From Micromonospora echinospora (GTDB taxonomy: Bacteria > Actinomycetota > Actinomycetes > Mycobacteriales > Micromonosporaceae), in NCBI RefSeq assembly GCF_900091495.1, contig NZ_LT607413.1, positions 744,001 to 808,000 on the forward strand: a stretch of DNA of 64,000 nt. Reading direction: 5' to 3'. Of this stretch, positions 1-8,863 are shown piece after piece. The translations under genes and the position numbers were made by a program. The notes under the pieces are model-generated. The model had not been told where the DNA came from and did no database searches. It saw only the letters and a program-made list of their open reading frames with translations. The first letter of the stretch is position 1. Each line of letters begins with the position of its first letter.

Positions 1-68
1 CCGCCGCCGGCCGCGGCGTACGGAGTGTAGTTCGTCGGTGCCGGATCGACCGACAGGCCGATCCGGCG

Positions 69-1271
69 CTACCAGACCTGTTCCAGCACCCGCAGGGTGT
101 TGCCGCCGATGACCTTGGCGATCTCGTCGTCGGAGTAGTCGTGCTTGACCAGCCAGCCGACGATGTTGCCGAACGCCTCGCCCGGGTTCTCCATCCCGGA
201 GACGTACTCCACCCGGGGGTGCTCCGGCCGGTCACCGGCGTCGTGCGCGTAGTTCCCGGCGTAGGTGTTGTGCACCCCGACGTGGTCGCCGAACATCGTG
301 TCCGGCCCGAACGTGACGTGGTCGATGCCGACCAGGTCCACGCAGTACGTGAAGTGGTCCATGATCGACTCGATCGAGTGGTGCGGGTGGTCCGCCGAGA
401 GGGTGGTGTGCGGAGCGGCCTCGATGCCGATCACGCCACCCCGCTCGGCGCAGGCCCGGATCACCTCGTCCGGCTTCATCCGGGGGGTCTTCCAGACCGC
501 GCGGGCACCGGCGTGCGTGATGAAGACGGGCACGGTGCTGGCCTCGACCACGTCCAGGCAGGTCTGGTCGCCGGAGTGCGAGATGTCGATGGCGATGCCG
601 AGCTTGTTCATCCGGTCGACCGCGCGCCGCCCGAAGTGGGTCAGCCCGCCGTCGTGCCGCTCGGAGAGGCCGCCGCCGAGCATGTTGGCCTGGCTGTAGG
701 CGATGCCGAGCTGGCGGACGCCGAAGCCGTAGAGGATGTCGATCCGGTCCAGCTCGTTCTCGATCGGGCTGGCGCACTCCAGGCCGGCGACGAGTGCCAG
801 CCGGCCGTCCCGCTTGGCGGCGTGGATGTCCGCCAGCGAGGTGGCCAGGAAGACGTGGTCCTGCTTGTAGAGGTCACTCATCCGCATCCCGAGGGCGTAG
901 ACGAGGTCGTTCCACTTCCAGCCGTTCTCGCTGGTCACGCAGGACGCGCCGGCCATGAAGTTGTCGAACACCGCGGTCAGGCCGGAGCGCGCCAGTCCCT
1001 CGTAGCCGGTGCGCTGGCGCGCGGTGCGGTTGTAGGCGCGCAGTTCCCGGACGTCCTCGGGCAGGACCACCGGGTGCTCGTGCAGGGAGATCGCGACGTG
1101 CTCGGCGAGCAGCCGGGTCACACGCGAACGCTGGGCGTCGGTCAGGCCGAGGTCGTGCTCGGGCACCCGGCCGACCTCCTGCGCCAGGTCGAACACCCGG
1201 TAGTCCGTGTGCGGCTCCAGGTACGAGTAGGACCTGTGCCCCTGGTACCGGGGGGCGGGTTCTTGCAGCAA
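69..1271 (-). CDS. M19 family (membrane) dipeptidase, copy 1
   Basis: 400 aa, full length for a renal-dipeptidase-type M19 zinc enzyme that cleaves dipeptides. The N-terminal metal motif is the LHEHP around residue 64, and later family blocks such as DISHSGDQ, FITHAGARAVW and GPDTMFGDH are all present. It starts at TTG behind an AGGAGAAGG ribosome site. It is the last gene of the peptide-uptake operon and is a close paralogue of the first gene (8860-10062). There is no signal peptide, so it should act in the cytoplasm on imported peptides. The fold and family are clear; the natural substrate is inferred from context. Confidence 0.93.
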   Translation of the reverse strand: MLQEPAPRYQGHRSYSYLEPHTDYRVFDLAQEVGRVPEHDLGLTDAQRSRVTRLLAEHVAISLHEHPVVLPEDVRELRAYNRTARQRTGYEGLARSGLTAVFDNFMAGASCVTSENGWKWNDLVYALGMRMSDLYKQDHVFLATSLADIHAAKRDGRLALVAGLECASPIENELDRIDILYGFGVRQLGIAYSQANMLGGGLSERHDGGLTHFGRRAVDRMNKLGIAIDISHSGDQTCLDVVEASTVPVFITHAGARAVWKTPRMKPDEVIRACAERGGVIGIEAAPHTTLSADHPHHSIESIMDHFTYCVDLVGIDHVTFGPDTMFGDHVGVHNTYAGNYAHDAGDRPEHPRVEYVSGMENPGEAFGNIVGWLVKHDYSDDEIAKVIGGNTLRVLEQVW

Positions 1272-1304
1272 GACACCTTCTCCTTGGGAAACGGTCGCCG
1301 GGCG

Positions 1305-2294
1305 CTACGCGGCCAGCGGGTAGTGGCAGGCAACCGGATGTTCGCCGGCGGCCAGCGGCGGTTCGGTGGTGGCGCAGGTCTCGGTCGCCTGCCAGCAGCG
1401 GGTCCGGAACCGGCAACCCGAGGGCGGGTTCACCGGGCTGGGCGGGTCACCGGCCAGCAGGATCCGCTGGCGTTGCCCCCGGGCGGCCGGCTCGGGCACC
1501 GGCACGGCCGAGAGCAGGGCGGTGGTGTACGGGTGCCGGGGCGTGTCGTACAGGCGGTGTTCCGGCCCGGTCTCCACCAGCTTGCCGAGGTACATCACCG
1601 CCACCCGGTCGGAGATGTGCCGGACCACGGACAGGTCGTGGGCGATGAAGACGTACGCCACGCCCAGCTCGTCCTGGAGCCGTTCGAGCAGGTTCACCAC
1701 CTGGGCCTGGACCGATACGTCCAGCGCGGAGACCGGCTCGTCGCAGACGATCACGTCGGGTTGCAGGGCGAGCGCGCGGGCGATGCCGATGCGCTGCCGC
1801 TGCCCGCCGGAGAACTGGTGCGGGTAGCGGTCCAGGTGCACCTGCGGGTCGAGGCCGACCAGGTCGAGCAGTTCCTTAACCCGGTCCAGCCGGCGGCGCT
1901 TGTCCAGCACGTCCGGGTGGATCTCGAAGGGCTGGAGCAGGATCTCCCGGATGGTGCGCCGGGGGTTCAGCGAGGTGTACGGGTCCTGGAGCACGATCTG
2001 GATCCGCCGCCGCAGCGCGCGCAGGTCCCGGCCGCGGGCCTTGTGCACCACCGAGTTGCCGAAGGTGACCGCGCCGGAGGTGGGCTGTTCCAGCCCGACC
2101 AGCATCCGGGCCAGGGTGCTCTTGCCGCAGCCGGACTCGCCCACCACCCCGAGGGTCTCGCCCCGGCGCAGGTCGAAGGAGACCCCGTCGACGGCGCGGA
2201 CCACACCGCCGGAGGTGAACGGGACCCGTCCCTTGATCGGGAAGTGCTTGACCAGGTTCTCGACCCGCAGCACCACGTCGTCAGCGGGTGGCAC
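1305..2294 (-). CDS. Oligopeptide ABC transporter ATP-binding protein (OppF/DppF type)
   Basis: 329 aa. The Walker A motif is GESGCGKST, the ABC signature is [15 protein letters not shown], and Walker B is [12 protein letters not shown]. The C-terminal oligopeptide-transporter tail ([12 protein letters not shown], then a Cys-containing [11 protein letters not shown] segment typical of OppD/F iron-sulfur-like tails) is intact. The GTG start overlaps the preceding OppD-type gene by 14 bases. It powers peptide import together with the OppD-type partner and the permeases at 5278-7204. Confidence 0.95.
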   Translation of the reverse strand: MPPADDVVLRVENLVKHFPIKGRVPFTSGGVVRAVDGVSFDLRRGETLGVVGESGCGKSTLARMLVGLEQPTSGAVTFGNSVVHKARGRDLRALRRRIQIVLQDPYTSLNPRRTIREILLQPFEIHPDVLDKRRRLDRVKELLDLVGLDPQVHLDRYPHQFSGGQRQRIGIARALALQPDVIVCDEPVSALDVSVQAQVVNLLERLQDELGVAYVFIAHDLSVVRHISDRVAVMYLGKLVETGPEHRLYDTPRHPYTTALLSAVPVPEPAARGQRQRILLAGDPPSPVNPPSGCRFRTRCWQATETCATTEPPLAAGEHPVACHYPLAA

Positions 2295-3264
2295 CGAGCA
2301 CCTCCTCGTGGTGGTGGCAGGCGCTGGCCCGACCGGCGGGCAGCGTCTCCAGTGGTGGCAGGGTCACCCGGCACTCGTCGGTGACCCGGGGGCAGCGCAG
2401 GTGGAACGGGCAGCCGGTGGGTAGCCGGGCCGGGTTGGGCGGGGCGCCGGGGATGGCGTAGAGCACCTCGTCGCGCCGGTCCACCCGGGGCATCGAGGCG
2501 AGCAGCCCCTCGGTGTACGGGTGCGCCGGGCCGGCGAAGATCTGCCCGACGCTGCCCCGCTCGACGATCCGGCCGGCGTACATCACGGCCACGTCGTCGG
2601 CGACCTCGGCGACCACCCCGAGGTCGTGGGTGATCAGCAGGAGGCCCATGCCGCTGTCCCGCTGGATCTCCGCGAGCAGCTCCATCACCTGGGCCTGCAC
2701 GGTGACGTCCAGGGCGGTGGTGGGCTCGTCGGCGATCAGCAGGTCCGGCTCCAGGGAGATGGCCAGCGCGATCATGATGCGCTGCCGCATCCCACCGGAG
2801 AACTGGTGCGGGTAGTCGCGGATCCGGTCCTTCGCGGCCGGGATGTGCACCCGGTCGACCAGTTCGACGGCCCGGCGGCGGGCGTCGGCCTTGGACATGC
2901 CCCGGCGGACCCGCAGCACCTCGATGATCTGGTCGCCGACGGTGAAGACCGGGTTGAGCGCGGCCATGGCGTCCTGGAAGACCATGCCGATCTCCTCGCC
3001 GCTGACCCGGTCGCGCTGCTTGCGGGGCAGGGTGAGCAGCTCCCGACCGCGCAGCCGCACCGCGCCGTCGACCCGGGCCGGCGGCGTGTCGAGGATGCCC
3101 ATCACCGCCTGCGCGGTGACGCTCTTGCCGGAGCCGGACTCGCCGAGCAGGGCCAGGGTCCGTCCGGACTCGACCTCCAGGGAGACCCCGTTGACCGCAC
3201 GCACCGGCCCGGTCGGGCCGGGGAACTCGACCCGCAGGTCGGCGACCTCCAGGAGGCTGGTCAC
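2281..3264 (-). CDS. Oligopeptide ABC transporter ATP-binding protein (OppD/DppD type)
   Basis: 327 aa from a GTG start at 3264 (V-T-S-L-L-E-V). The open frame runs further upstream, but that part is antisense-like and overlaps the hydrolase gene. Walker A is GESGSGKS, the signature is [14 protein letters not shown], and Walker B is [12 protein letters not shown]. The tail has the OppD-type Cys cluster [15 protein letters not shown]. The start overlaps the stop of the upstream hydrolase as GTGA, which suggests translational coupling. It forms the ATPase pair with the gene at 1305-2294. Confidence 0.95.
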   Translation of the reverse strand: MTSLLEVADLRVEFPGPTGPVRAVNGVSLEVESGRTLALLGESGSGKSVTAQAVMGILDTPPARVDGAVRLRGRELLTLPRKQRDRVSGEEIGMVFQDAMAALNPVFTVGDQIIEVLRVRRGMSKADARRRAVELVDRVHIPAAKDRIRDYPHQFSGGMRQRIMIALAISLEPDLLIADEPTTALDVTVQAQVMELLAEIQRDSGMGLLLITHDLGVVAEVADDVAVMYAGRIVERGSVGQIFAGPAHPYTEGLLASMPRVDRRDEVLYAIPGAPPNPARLPTGCPFHLRCPRVTDECRVTLPPLETLPAGRASACHHHEEVLGATR

Positions 3265-4097
3265 CGCAGCACTCCGGCCTCGGCGAGGAAGTCCCGCACC
3301 ACCTGCTGGAACAGCTCGGGCTCCTCCAGTTGCGGCGAGTGCCCGGACTTCTCGAAGACCACCAGCCGGGCGTCCGGGACCAGGTCGGCGATGACCTGCG
3401 AGGCCGCCACCGGGGTACGCCAGTCGTGCCGGCCCACCGTGACCAGGGTCGGGCAGGTGATCGACGGCAGCTTCGGCTTGAGGTCGTAGCGGGGCATGTT
3501 CTGCCCGAACGCCGCGTTGTGCGTCCGGTAGTGGAACCGGGTGGCGGCGAGCTTCGCCTCGTCCTTGGCCGGGTCGTGCTGGTGGTCGTAGAGCGGCAGG
3601 ATGCCCTTCCAGTACTCGCGCAGCTGCTCGTTGCTCTCGAACCGGCCGGTGCCGATCCGCTCGATGATCCACTCCGGGATCACCGACCGGTCGGTGCTGC
3701 GGGCCCGCTCGACGGCGAGGTGGTCGTGGGCCGTGTCGGCGGCGGTGTCCCGCAGGATCAGCGCGCTGACTCGCTCCGGGTGGGCGATGGCGTACTCCAT
3801 CGCGATGAACCCGCCGTACGAGCCGCCGGCCATCACGATCTTCTCGTAGCCGAAGTGCTCCCGGATGGCGTCCACGTCGGCCACCCACTGCTCGTGGGTG
3901 AACGGCTCGTCGTCGCTGGACTCCCCGGAGCCCCGCGCGTCGAAGACGATGACCCGCATCCGGTCGGCGAACGGCCCGAAGGAGCGCTTCGGTTCGTTGC
4001 GCGAGCCCAGGCCGGGTGCGCCGTGGTGCACGATCATCGCGGGCGCGTCGGTCGGGCCGAACGCCTCGACGACCAGTTCCGCTCCATTGATCTTCAT
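3261..4097 (-). CDS. Alpha/beta hydrolase, prolyl-aminopeptidase-like
   Basis: 278 aa from ATG at 4097. The oxyanion HHGAPG, the nucleophile elbow GGSYGG and the late SGHSPQLEEP histidine block are typical of S33 proline iminopeptidase-like hydrolases. It overlaps the M24 gene upstream (ATGA) and the OppD-type gene downstream (GTGA). Its place inside the operon suggests it releases N-terminal residues from imported peptides. The exact substrate cannot be read from sequence, and other S33 esterase activities remain possible. Confidence 0.88.
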   Translation of the reverse strand: MKINGAELVVEAFGPTDAPAMIVHHGAPGLGSRNEPKRSFGPFADRMRVIVFDARGSGESSDDEPFTHEQWVADVDAIREHFGYEKIVMAGGSYGGFIAMEYAIAHPERVSALILRDTAADTAHDHLAVERARSTDRSVIPEWIIERIGTGRFESNEQLREYWKGILPLYDHQHDPAKDEAKLAATRFHYRTHNAAFGQNMPRYDLKPKLPSITCPTLVTVGRHDWRTPVAASQVIADLVPDARLVVFEKSGHSPQLEEPELFQQVVRDFLAEAGVLR

Positions 4098-5275
4098 CGG
4101 ACCCCCTCGATGACGTTCGATGCCAGGTCGCGCGGGTAGCCGGTCAGCCGGCGCGGACCGTCCGCCTCGACCAGGACCGTGTCGGAGATGCGGTAGCCGG
4201 CGTGGCCGGGAACGTAGACACCGGGCTCGCTGGAGAGCAGCATCCCGGGGGCGAGCACGGTGTCGTCGCCGTCCTCGACCCACGGGGCCTCGTGGTTCTG
4301 CAACCCGATGCCGTGTCCCTGCCGGTGCCGGATGAAGTCCCCCAGCCCGTGCCCGCGCAGCACGTCCAGGCAGATCTTGTTGACCTCGGCGCAGGTCCGG
4401 CCGGCGACCATCGCCTGGGTGCCGACCTCCTGCGCCTCGCGGTCGGCCTCGTAGTAGCGCACCTGCTCGGCGGTGGGCTCGCCGATGACGAAGGTGCGTT
4501 CGCTCTCCACGAACCGGCTGGCCACCGCCGCGCCGAGGGAGAGGATCAGCGTGTCACCGGGCTGGAGCCGCCGACGGGTCGGCAGGCCGTGCGGCAGGGC
4601 CGAGTTCGGGCCGGCGTAGACCAGCCCGCCGGCCAGCTTGGTGGTGTAGACGACCAGGTCGTAGTCGGCGTACATCCGGTCGGTGCCGTACCCGATGACG
4701 TGCCGGGCGAGCTCGTCCTCCCGGGGCAGCGGTCCCCCGGTGGCCAGCGCCTCCTCGATCAGCGCCCGGCCGGCGGCGAGCATCTCGTCGCAGATCCGCG
4801 CGGCGGCCTCGTGGAACGGGACCTCCTCGGGGAACTTGCGCAGCCGCAGCCGGGCCACCGCGTCGGTGGTCTCCAGGGTGGCCCCGGTGAGCGCCGTCGA
4901 CAGGGCCCGGAACGCGCCGACGGACACCCCGCCGCCCACCCCGATCCGGCGGGCCGGGCCGCCACGCCGGGACAGCGCCGTGGCGAGGGTCTGCTCGGCA
5001 GTCACCACGCCCGGGTACTCGAAGTAGCTGACCGTCTCCACGGTCACGCCCTGCTGGGCGGCGTACTCCTCGTCGAGACGCGGGATGACCAGCAGCGGGT
5101 CTCCCTCCCGGGGCATCCACAGGTAGACCGGGCGCTCGGTAGCGATGTAGAAGAAGCCGCTGAGGAAGGCGACGTCCGCCGGGGACGTGGCCAGGAAGCC
5201 GTCCAGGCCGCGTTCGCCGAGGGCCTCGGCGAGCCGGGCGCGGACGCTGGTGTAGAAGCTGTCGGGCAGTCGCAT
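4094..5275 (-). CDS. M24 family (creatinase/Xaa-Pro peptidase fold) protein
   Basis: 393 aa with an N-terminal creatinase-type domain (LGERGLDGFLATSPADVAFLSGF) and a C-terminal pita-bread domain (HGIGLQNHEAP, then SSEPGVYVPG). In metal-dependent members, two aspartates occupy the segment that here reads LILSLGAAV..FVESERTF. The first appears to be Ser and the second Glu, so metal binding may be altered or lost, as in creatinase. The gene sits 2 bases after the DppC-type gene and overlaps the hydrolase. The family is secure; peptidase activity is not. Confidence 0.88.
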   Translation of the reverse strand: MRLPDSFYTSVRARLAEALGERGLDGFLATSPADVAFLSGFFYIATERPVYLWMPREGDPLLVIPRLDEEYAAQQGVTVETVSYFEYPGVVTAEQTLATALSRRGGPARRIGVGGGVSVGAFRALSTALTGATLETTDAVARLRLRKFPEEVPFHEAAARICDEMLAAGRALIEEALATGGPLPREDELARHVIGYGTDRMYADYDLVVYTTKLAGGLVYAGPNSALPHGLPTRRRLQPGDTLILSLGAAVASRFVESERTFVIGEPTAEQVRYYEADREAQEVGTQAMVAGRTCAEVNKICLDVLRGHGLGDFIRHRQGHGIGLQNHEAPWVEDGDDTVLAPGMLLSSEPGVYVPGHAGYRISDTVLVEADGPRRLTGYPRDLASNVIEGVR

Positions 5276-5277
5276 GG

Positions 5278-6159
5278 TCAGCCTCCGTTGCCGCGGGGGT
5301 CACGGGTGTCGTTGAACCGCATGCCGGCGACGGTCGCCGCGAGCACCAGCAGCAGGATCGCCAGGGACGGGAAGAGCGTCTGCCACCAGGCGATGGCGAT
5401 GACGCCGCTGCGCTGGGCGTTGAGCAGGATGCGACCCCAGGACCAGGCGTCCGGGTCGCCGAGGCCGAGGAAGCTCAGACCGGCCTCGGAGATCACCGCG
5501 CGGGAGGCGGTGAGCAGCACGCTGACGATCACCAGCGAGACGACGGCGGGCAGGATCTCCCGGGTGACGATCCGCCACCCGGTGGCGCCGAGCACCCGGG
5601 CCCCGTCGATGTACGGCATCGCGCTGATCACCAGGCCCTGCGACCGGATCAGCCGGGCCACCTCGGGCCAGGCGAAGAACCCGATGATCAGGGTCAGCGT
5701 CCAGACGCTGGGGTTGACCACCGCGGCCAGCATGATCATTAACGGCAGGGTGGGCAGCGCCAGCATCACGTCGGTGATCACCGTGGCGACCGCGTCGAAC
5801 GGACGGAAGTAGGCCGAGGCCAGGCCGATCGCGGTACCCAGGACGATCGCGATCACCGAGGCGGCCAGACCGATCACCAGGCTGGTCCGGGTGCCCCAGA
5901 CGACCTGGGCGAAGATGTCCTGCCCGAGGTCGTCGGTGCCGAACCAGTGCGCCCCGGACGGGGGTTGCAGCACGTCCGACCCGGCCCCGGTGGGCTCGTC
6001 GGCGATCAATGGGGCGAAGACCGCCAGCACCACCATGACCACCAGCACCAGGACGGACAGCGCCGCCGAGGGCTGGCGCAGGTAGCGGCTCCAGGACCGT
6101 TTGACGGGAGCCGGGGCGACCGGCGGCACCGTCTGCTCGGTCAGCACGGGGGCGCTCAC
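5278..6159 (-). CDS. Peptide ABC transporter permease (DppC type)
   Basis: 293 aa from a GTG at 6159 preceded by GGGAGGAC. It has an N-terminal transmembrane helix (SALSVLVLVVMVVLAVFAPL), the HWFGTDDLGQD signature of the OppC/DppC N-terminal domain, and the inner-membrane EAA-like loop (ARVLGATGWRIVTREILPAV). About six membrane segments are visible. It pairs with the DppB-type permease upstream to form the membrane channel. A longer in-frame extension upstream exists but lies in the intergenic space. Confidence 0.94.
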   Translation of the reverse strand: MSAPVLTEQTVPPVAPAPVKRSWSRYLRQPSAALSVLVLVVMVVLAVFAPLIADEPTGAGSDVLQPPSGAHWFGTDDLGQDIFAQVVWGTRTSLVIGLAASVIAIVLGTAIGLASAYFRPFDAVATVITDVMLALPTLPLMIMLAAVVNPSVWTLTLIIGFFAWPEVARLIRSQGLVISAMPYIDGARVLGATGWRIVTREILPAVVSLVIVSVLLTASRAVISEAGLSFLGLGDPDAWSWGRILLNAQRSGVIAIAWWQTLFPSLAILLLVLAATVAGMRFNDTRDPRGNGG

Positions 6160-6250
6160 GGCGTCCTCCCTTCGTGGATAAGGGTGGAGTTCACAGGGCT
6201 GGTCTTCCGCTCGCGACTGCGGGGCTCCGCTCCGCTGCACTCCTCGCGCT

Positions 6251-7204
6251 TCACAGGCGGATGCGGGGGTTGAGGACGGCGTAGAGCATGTCGGTCAGCG
6301 CGTTGGCGAAGACCACCGTGACGGCGAGCATGATGAACGCGCCCTGGAGGACCGGGTAGTCCTGCTGCCCGACCGCCTCGTAGATGAGCCGGCCGACACC
6401 GGGGTAGGCGAACACCGTCTCGGTGAGCACCGCGCCGCCGACCAGGGTGCCCAGTTGCAGGCCCATCAGGGTCAGCGCCGGCAGGATCGCGTTGCGCAGG
6501 CCGTGCTTCCAGACCCGCCGGGTGGCGGAGAGCCCCCGGGCCTGGGCGGCCCGGATGTAGTCCTCGCCGAGCACCTCGATCATGTTGGTGCGCAGGGTCA
6601 GCGCGTACGGGCCGAGCTGCACCAGCACCAGGGACAGCACCGGCAGCACCAGGTGGTGCAGCAGGCTCAGGTAGGCCGCCGCGCCCCGGGTGTCCGGGTC
6701 GATCGCCCCGCCGATCGGGAACCAGCCGAGCTGCGCGCCGAGGAAGACCAGCAGCAGCATGGCGACGCTGGGCACGAAGAGCGCGTGCCCGCCGATGCCG
6801 AGCGCCTGGAGCGTACGGTCCAGCCAGTTGCCCTTGTGCACGGCGGCCCAGACGCCGATCGGGATGCCGATGGCGATGGTGATGACGAAGGCGCTGCCGG
6901 CGAGGAGCAGCGTCCACGGCAGCCGGTCGACGATGATGTCGGTGACCGGTTGGATCTGCCGGAACGAGATGCCCAGGTTGCCCTGGAGCAGCTCGCGCAG
7001 GTACGACACGTACTGCTCCCACAGCGGACGGTCCAGGCCGTACGTCTTGAGCAGTGCCGCCTGCATCTCCGGCGTCATGTCCCCCTCGACCATCAGGGTC
7101 GTGGGGTCCCCCGGCAGCAGCCGGAGCAGGAAGAACGTCGAAGTGATCGCAATCCACACGGTCAGGACGGCCTTCAGTGCCCGACTGAGCACGAAACGCG
7201 CCAC
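6251..7204 (-). CDS. Peptide ABC transporter permease (DppB type)
   Basis: 317 aa, the normal size for the family. It begins with a DppB-type helix (MARFVLSRALKAVLTVWIAI) and a short GDP-containing loop. It has a large periplasmic-side domain and the permease loop LGEDYIRAAQARGLSATRRVWKHGLRNAILPA. The gene follows the binding-protein gene after a 30-base gap and precedes the DppC-type gene by about 90 bases. It forms the inner-membrane half-channel of the peptide importer. Confidence 0.95.
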   Translation of the reverse strand: MARFVLSRALKAVLTVWIAITSTFFLLRLLPGDPTTLMVEGDMTPEMQAALLKTYGLDRPLWEQYVSYLRELLQGNLGISFRQIQPVTDIIVDRLPWTLLLAGSAFVITIAIGIPIGVWAAVHKGNWLDRTLQALGIGGHALFVPSVAMLLLVFLGAQLGWFPIGGAIDPDTRGAAAYLSLLHHLVLPVLSLVLVQLGPYALTLRTNMIEVLGEDYIRAAQARGLSATRRVWKHGLRNAILPALTLMGLQLGTLVGGAVLTETVFAYPGVGRLIYEAVGQQDYPVLQGAFIMLAVTVVFANALTDMLYAVLNPRIRL

Positions 7205-7234
7205 GGGGGACCCCTCCTCTCCCTCTGGTTGGGG

Positions 7235-8863
7235 CTAGCTGGCCGGCTTGACCTGGGCCAGCGAGTACGCGGTGACCATGCCGAGCAGGTCCGACGGCGA
7301 CGGGGCGAAGCCGGTGAACTTGCTGGCGTTGTAGGCGAACTGGAAGTTCTCCACGTACAGCGGGGTCAGGTACGCCTGCTCGTGCACGACCTTGTCGATG
7401 TTCTTGATCTTGGTCTTGAACGCCTCGGGGTCGGTGGTGCCGGCGGCGTCGTTGATCAGCCGGTCCATCTCGGGCGACTCGAGCAGGTTGTAGTTGATGC
7501 CACCCGGGTTGCTGGACAGGTAGGTGCTGCGCAGCTGGTCCATCGGGTTGTCGAACACACCCCACTGCGAGGCGTCGATGTCGTACTCACCGTTCTTGGT
7601 GCGGGAGAGGAACGTGTTCCGCTCGACGCACTCGTTCTCCAGCTTGATGCCGGCCTTGGCGGCGCTCTCCCGGAAGAGCTGCACCACCCGGGTGATGTTC
7701 GCGTTCGACTGGTCGCAGGCCACGCCGAAGGTCAGCTCGTCGAAGAAGCCGTCGCCGTTGCCGTCCTTGTAGCCGGCTGCGGTGAGCTTGGCCTTCGCGC
7801 CCGCCGGGTCGAACGGGTACGGCTGGATCTCGGTGTTGTCGTACTCCGAGAAGATCGGCGAGATCGGACCGGCCATCTGCTGGGCGTCGCCCTGGAGCAC
7901 CGCCGAGATGATCGACTTGGTGTCCACGGACATCGACAGCGCCTGCCGGACCGCCTGGTCGGCCAGCTGCTTGTTCTTCATGTTGTAGGTCAGGTGGGCG
8001 AAGCCGAGCGCGCCGACCTTCTCCATCTTGATCTTCGAGTCGCCCTCGAAGGTCTTCGCCGCCGACACCGGCACCGGGGTGCCCATCATGTCGATGTCGC
8101 CGTTGCGCAGCGCCAGCATCATCGTGTTGACGTCCGGGTAGACCCGGTACTCGACCTGGCTGACGGCGGCCTTGCCCCCCGGGGCGAGCGGGTAGTTCTC
8201 GTTGCGCTTCATCACGTAGCGCTGGCCCTTGGTCATGCTCTCCAGCACGAACGGTCCGGCCCCGACCCAGTTCGAGTCGTTCGGGAACTTGGAGAGGTCA
8301 CCGGCGGACTCGAAGACGTGCTTCGGGACGATCGACATCCAGAAGCCGACGCCCTCGGCGAACGGCGCGTACGGCTGGGAGAGCCGGAACTTGACCGTGG
8401 TCGCGTCCGGGGCCTCGATCGACTCGACCCAGGTCAGCTTCGCCGCGACGTTGCCGAGCTTGTACTTCATGATCTGCTCGGCGCTGAACTTGACGTCCTC
8501 GGCGACCACCGGCTTGCCGTCGGTCCACTTGAAGTCGTCCCGGAGGATGAACACGGCGGTCTTGCCGTCGTCCTCGTAGCGGTACTCCTTGGCCAGCTCC
8601 GGGGCCTTCTTCGCGCTCTCGTCGATCCGCAGCAGGTGCGGGTACATCGCGTTGAGGATCCACGAGTCGGTCTTGCTCAGCGACTGGAGCGGGTTGAAGT
8701 TGCTGACGTCCGTGGTGGTGCCGATGCGCAGCACCGAACTGCCGGACGAGCTGTCCGAGGACGAGTTGTTGTCCTCGTTCAGGCCGCACCCGGAGACACC
8801 CAACGTGGCCGCCACGCCGAGGGCGACAGCGAGCCGCCACCGACCCTTGACTGTCTTTTTCAC
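7235..8863 (-). CDS. Peptide ABC transporter substrate-binding lipoprotein (SBP family 5)
   Basis: 542 aa from GTG at 8863, preceded by AGGAGG at good spacing. An N-terminal basic stretch and hydrophobic core end in a lipobox (LGVSGC), so it is a membrane-anchored lipoprotein. A Ser/Asn/Asp-rich linker follows, then the DppA/OppA-type fold (FNPLQSLSKTDSWILNAMY; DFKWTDGKPVVAEDVKFS). It captures peptides outside the cell for the permeases. Its start overlaps the stop of the upstream dipeptidase as GTGA, so the ribosome site lies inside that gene. Confidence 0.95.
   Translation of the reverse strand: MKKTVKGRWRLAVALGVAATLGVSGCGLNEDNNSSSDSSSGSSVLRIGTTTDVSNFNPLQSLSKTDSWILNAMYPHLLRIDESAKKAPELAKEYRYEDDGKTAVFILRDDFKWTDGKPVVAEDVKFSAEQIMKYKLGNVAAKLTWVESIEAPDATTVKFRLSQPYAPFAEGVGFWMSIVPKHVFESAGDLSKFPNDSNWVGAGPFVLESMTKGQRYVMKRNENYPLAPGGKAAVSQVEYRVYPDVNTMMLALRNGDIDMMGTPVPVSAAKTFEGDSKIKMEKVGALGFAHLTYNMKNKQLADQAVRQALSMSVDTKSIISAVLQGDAQQMAGPISPIFSEYDNTEIQPYPFDPAGAKAKLTAAGYKDGNGDGFFDELTFGVACDQSNANITRVVQLFRESAAKAGIKLENECVERNTFLSRTKNGEYDIDASQWGVFDNPMDQLRSTYLSSNPGGINYNLLESPEMDRLINDAAGTTDPEAFKTKIKNIDKVVHEQAYLTPLYVENFQFAYNASKFTGFAPSPSDLLGMVTAYSLAQVKPAS

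Noticed and set aside
141..2384. Long plus-strand open frame over the dipeptidase and ATPase genes
   Set aside because: It is antisense to three well-supported genes and is only a product of high GC codon use; no domain or ribosome site.
4202..5812. Long plus-strand open frame over the M24 and permease genes
   Set aside because: Antisense shadow with low-complexity composition.
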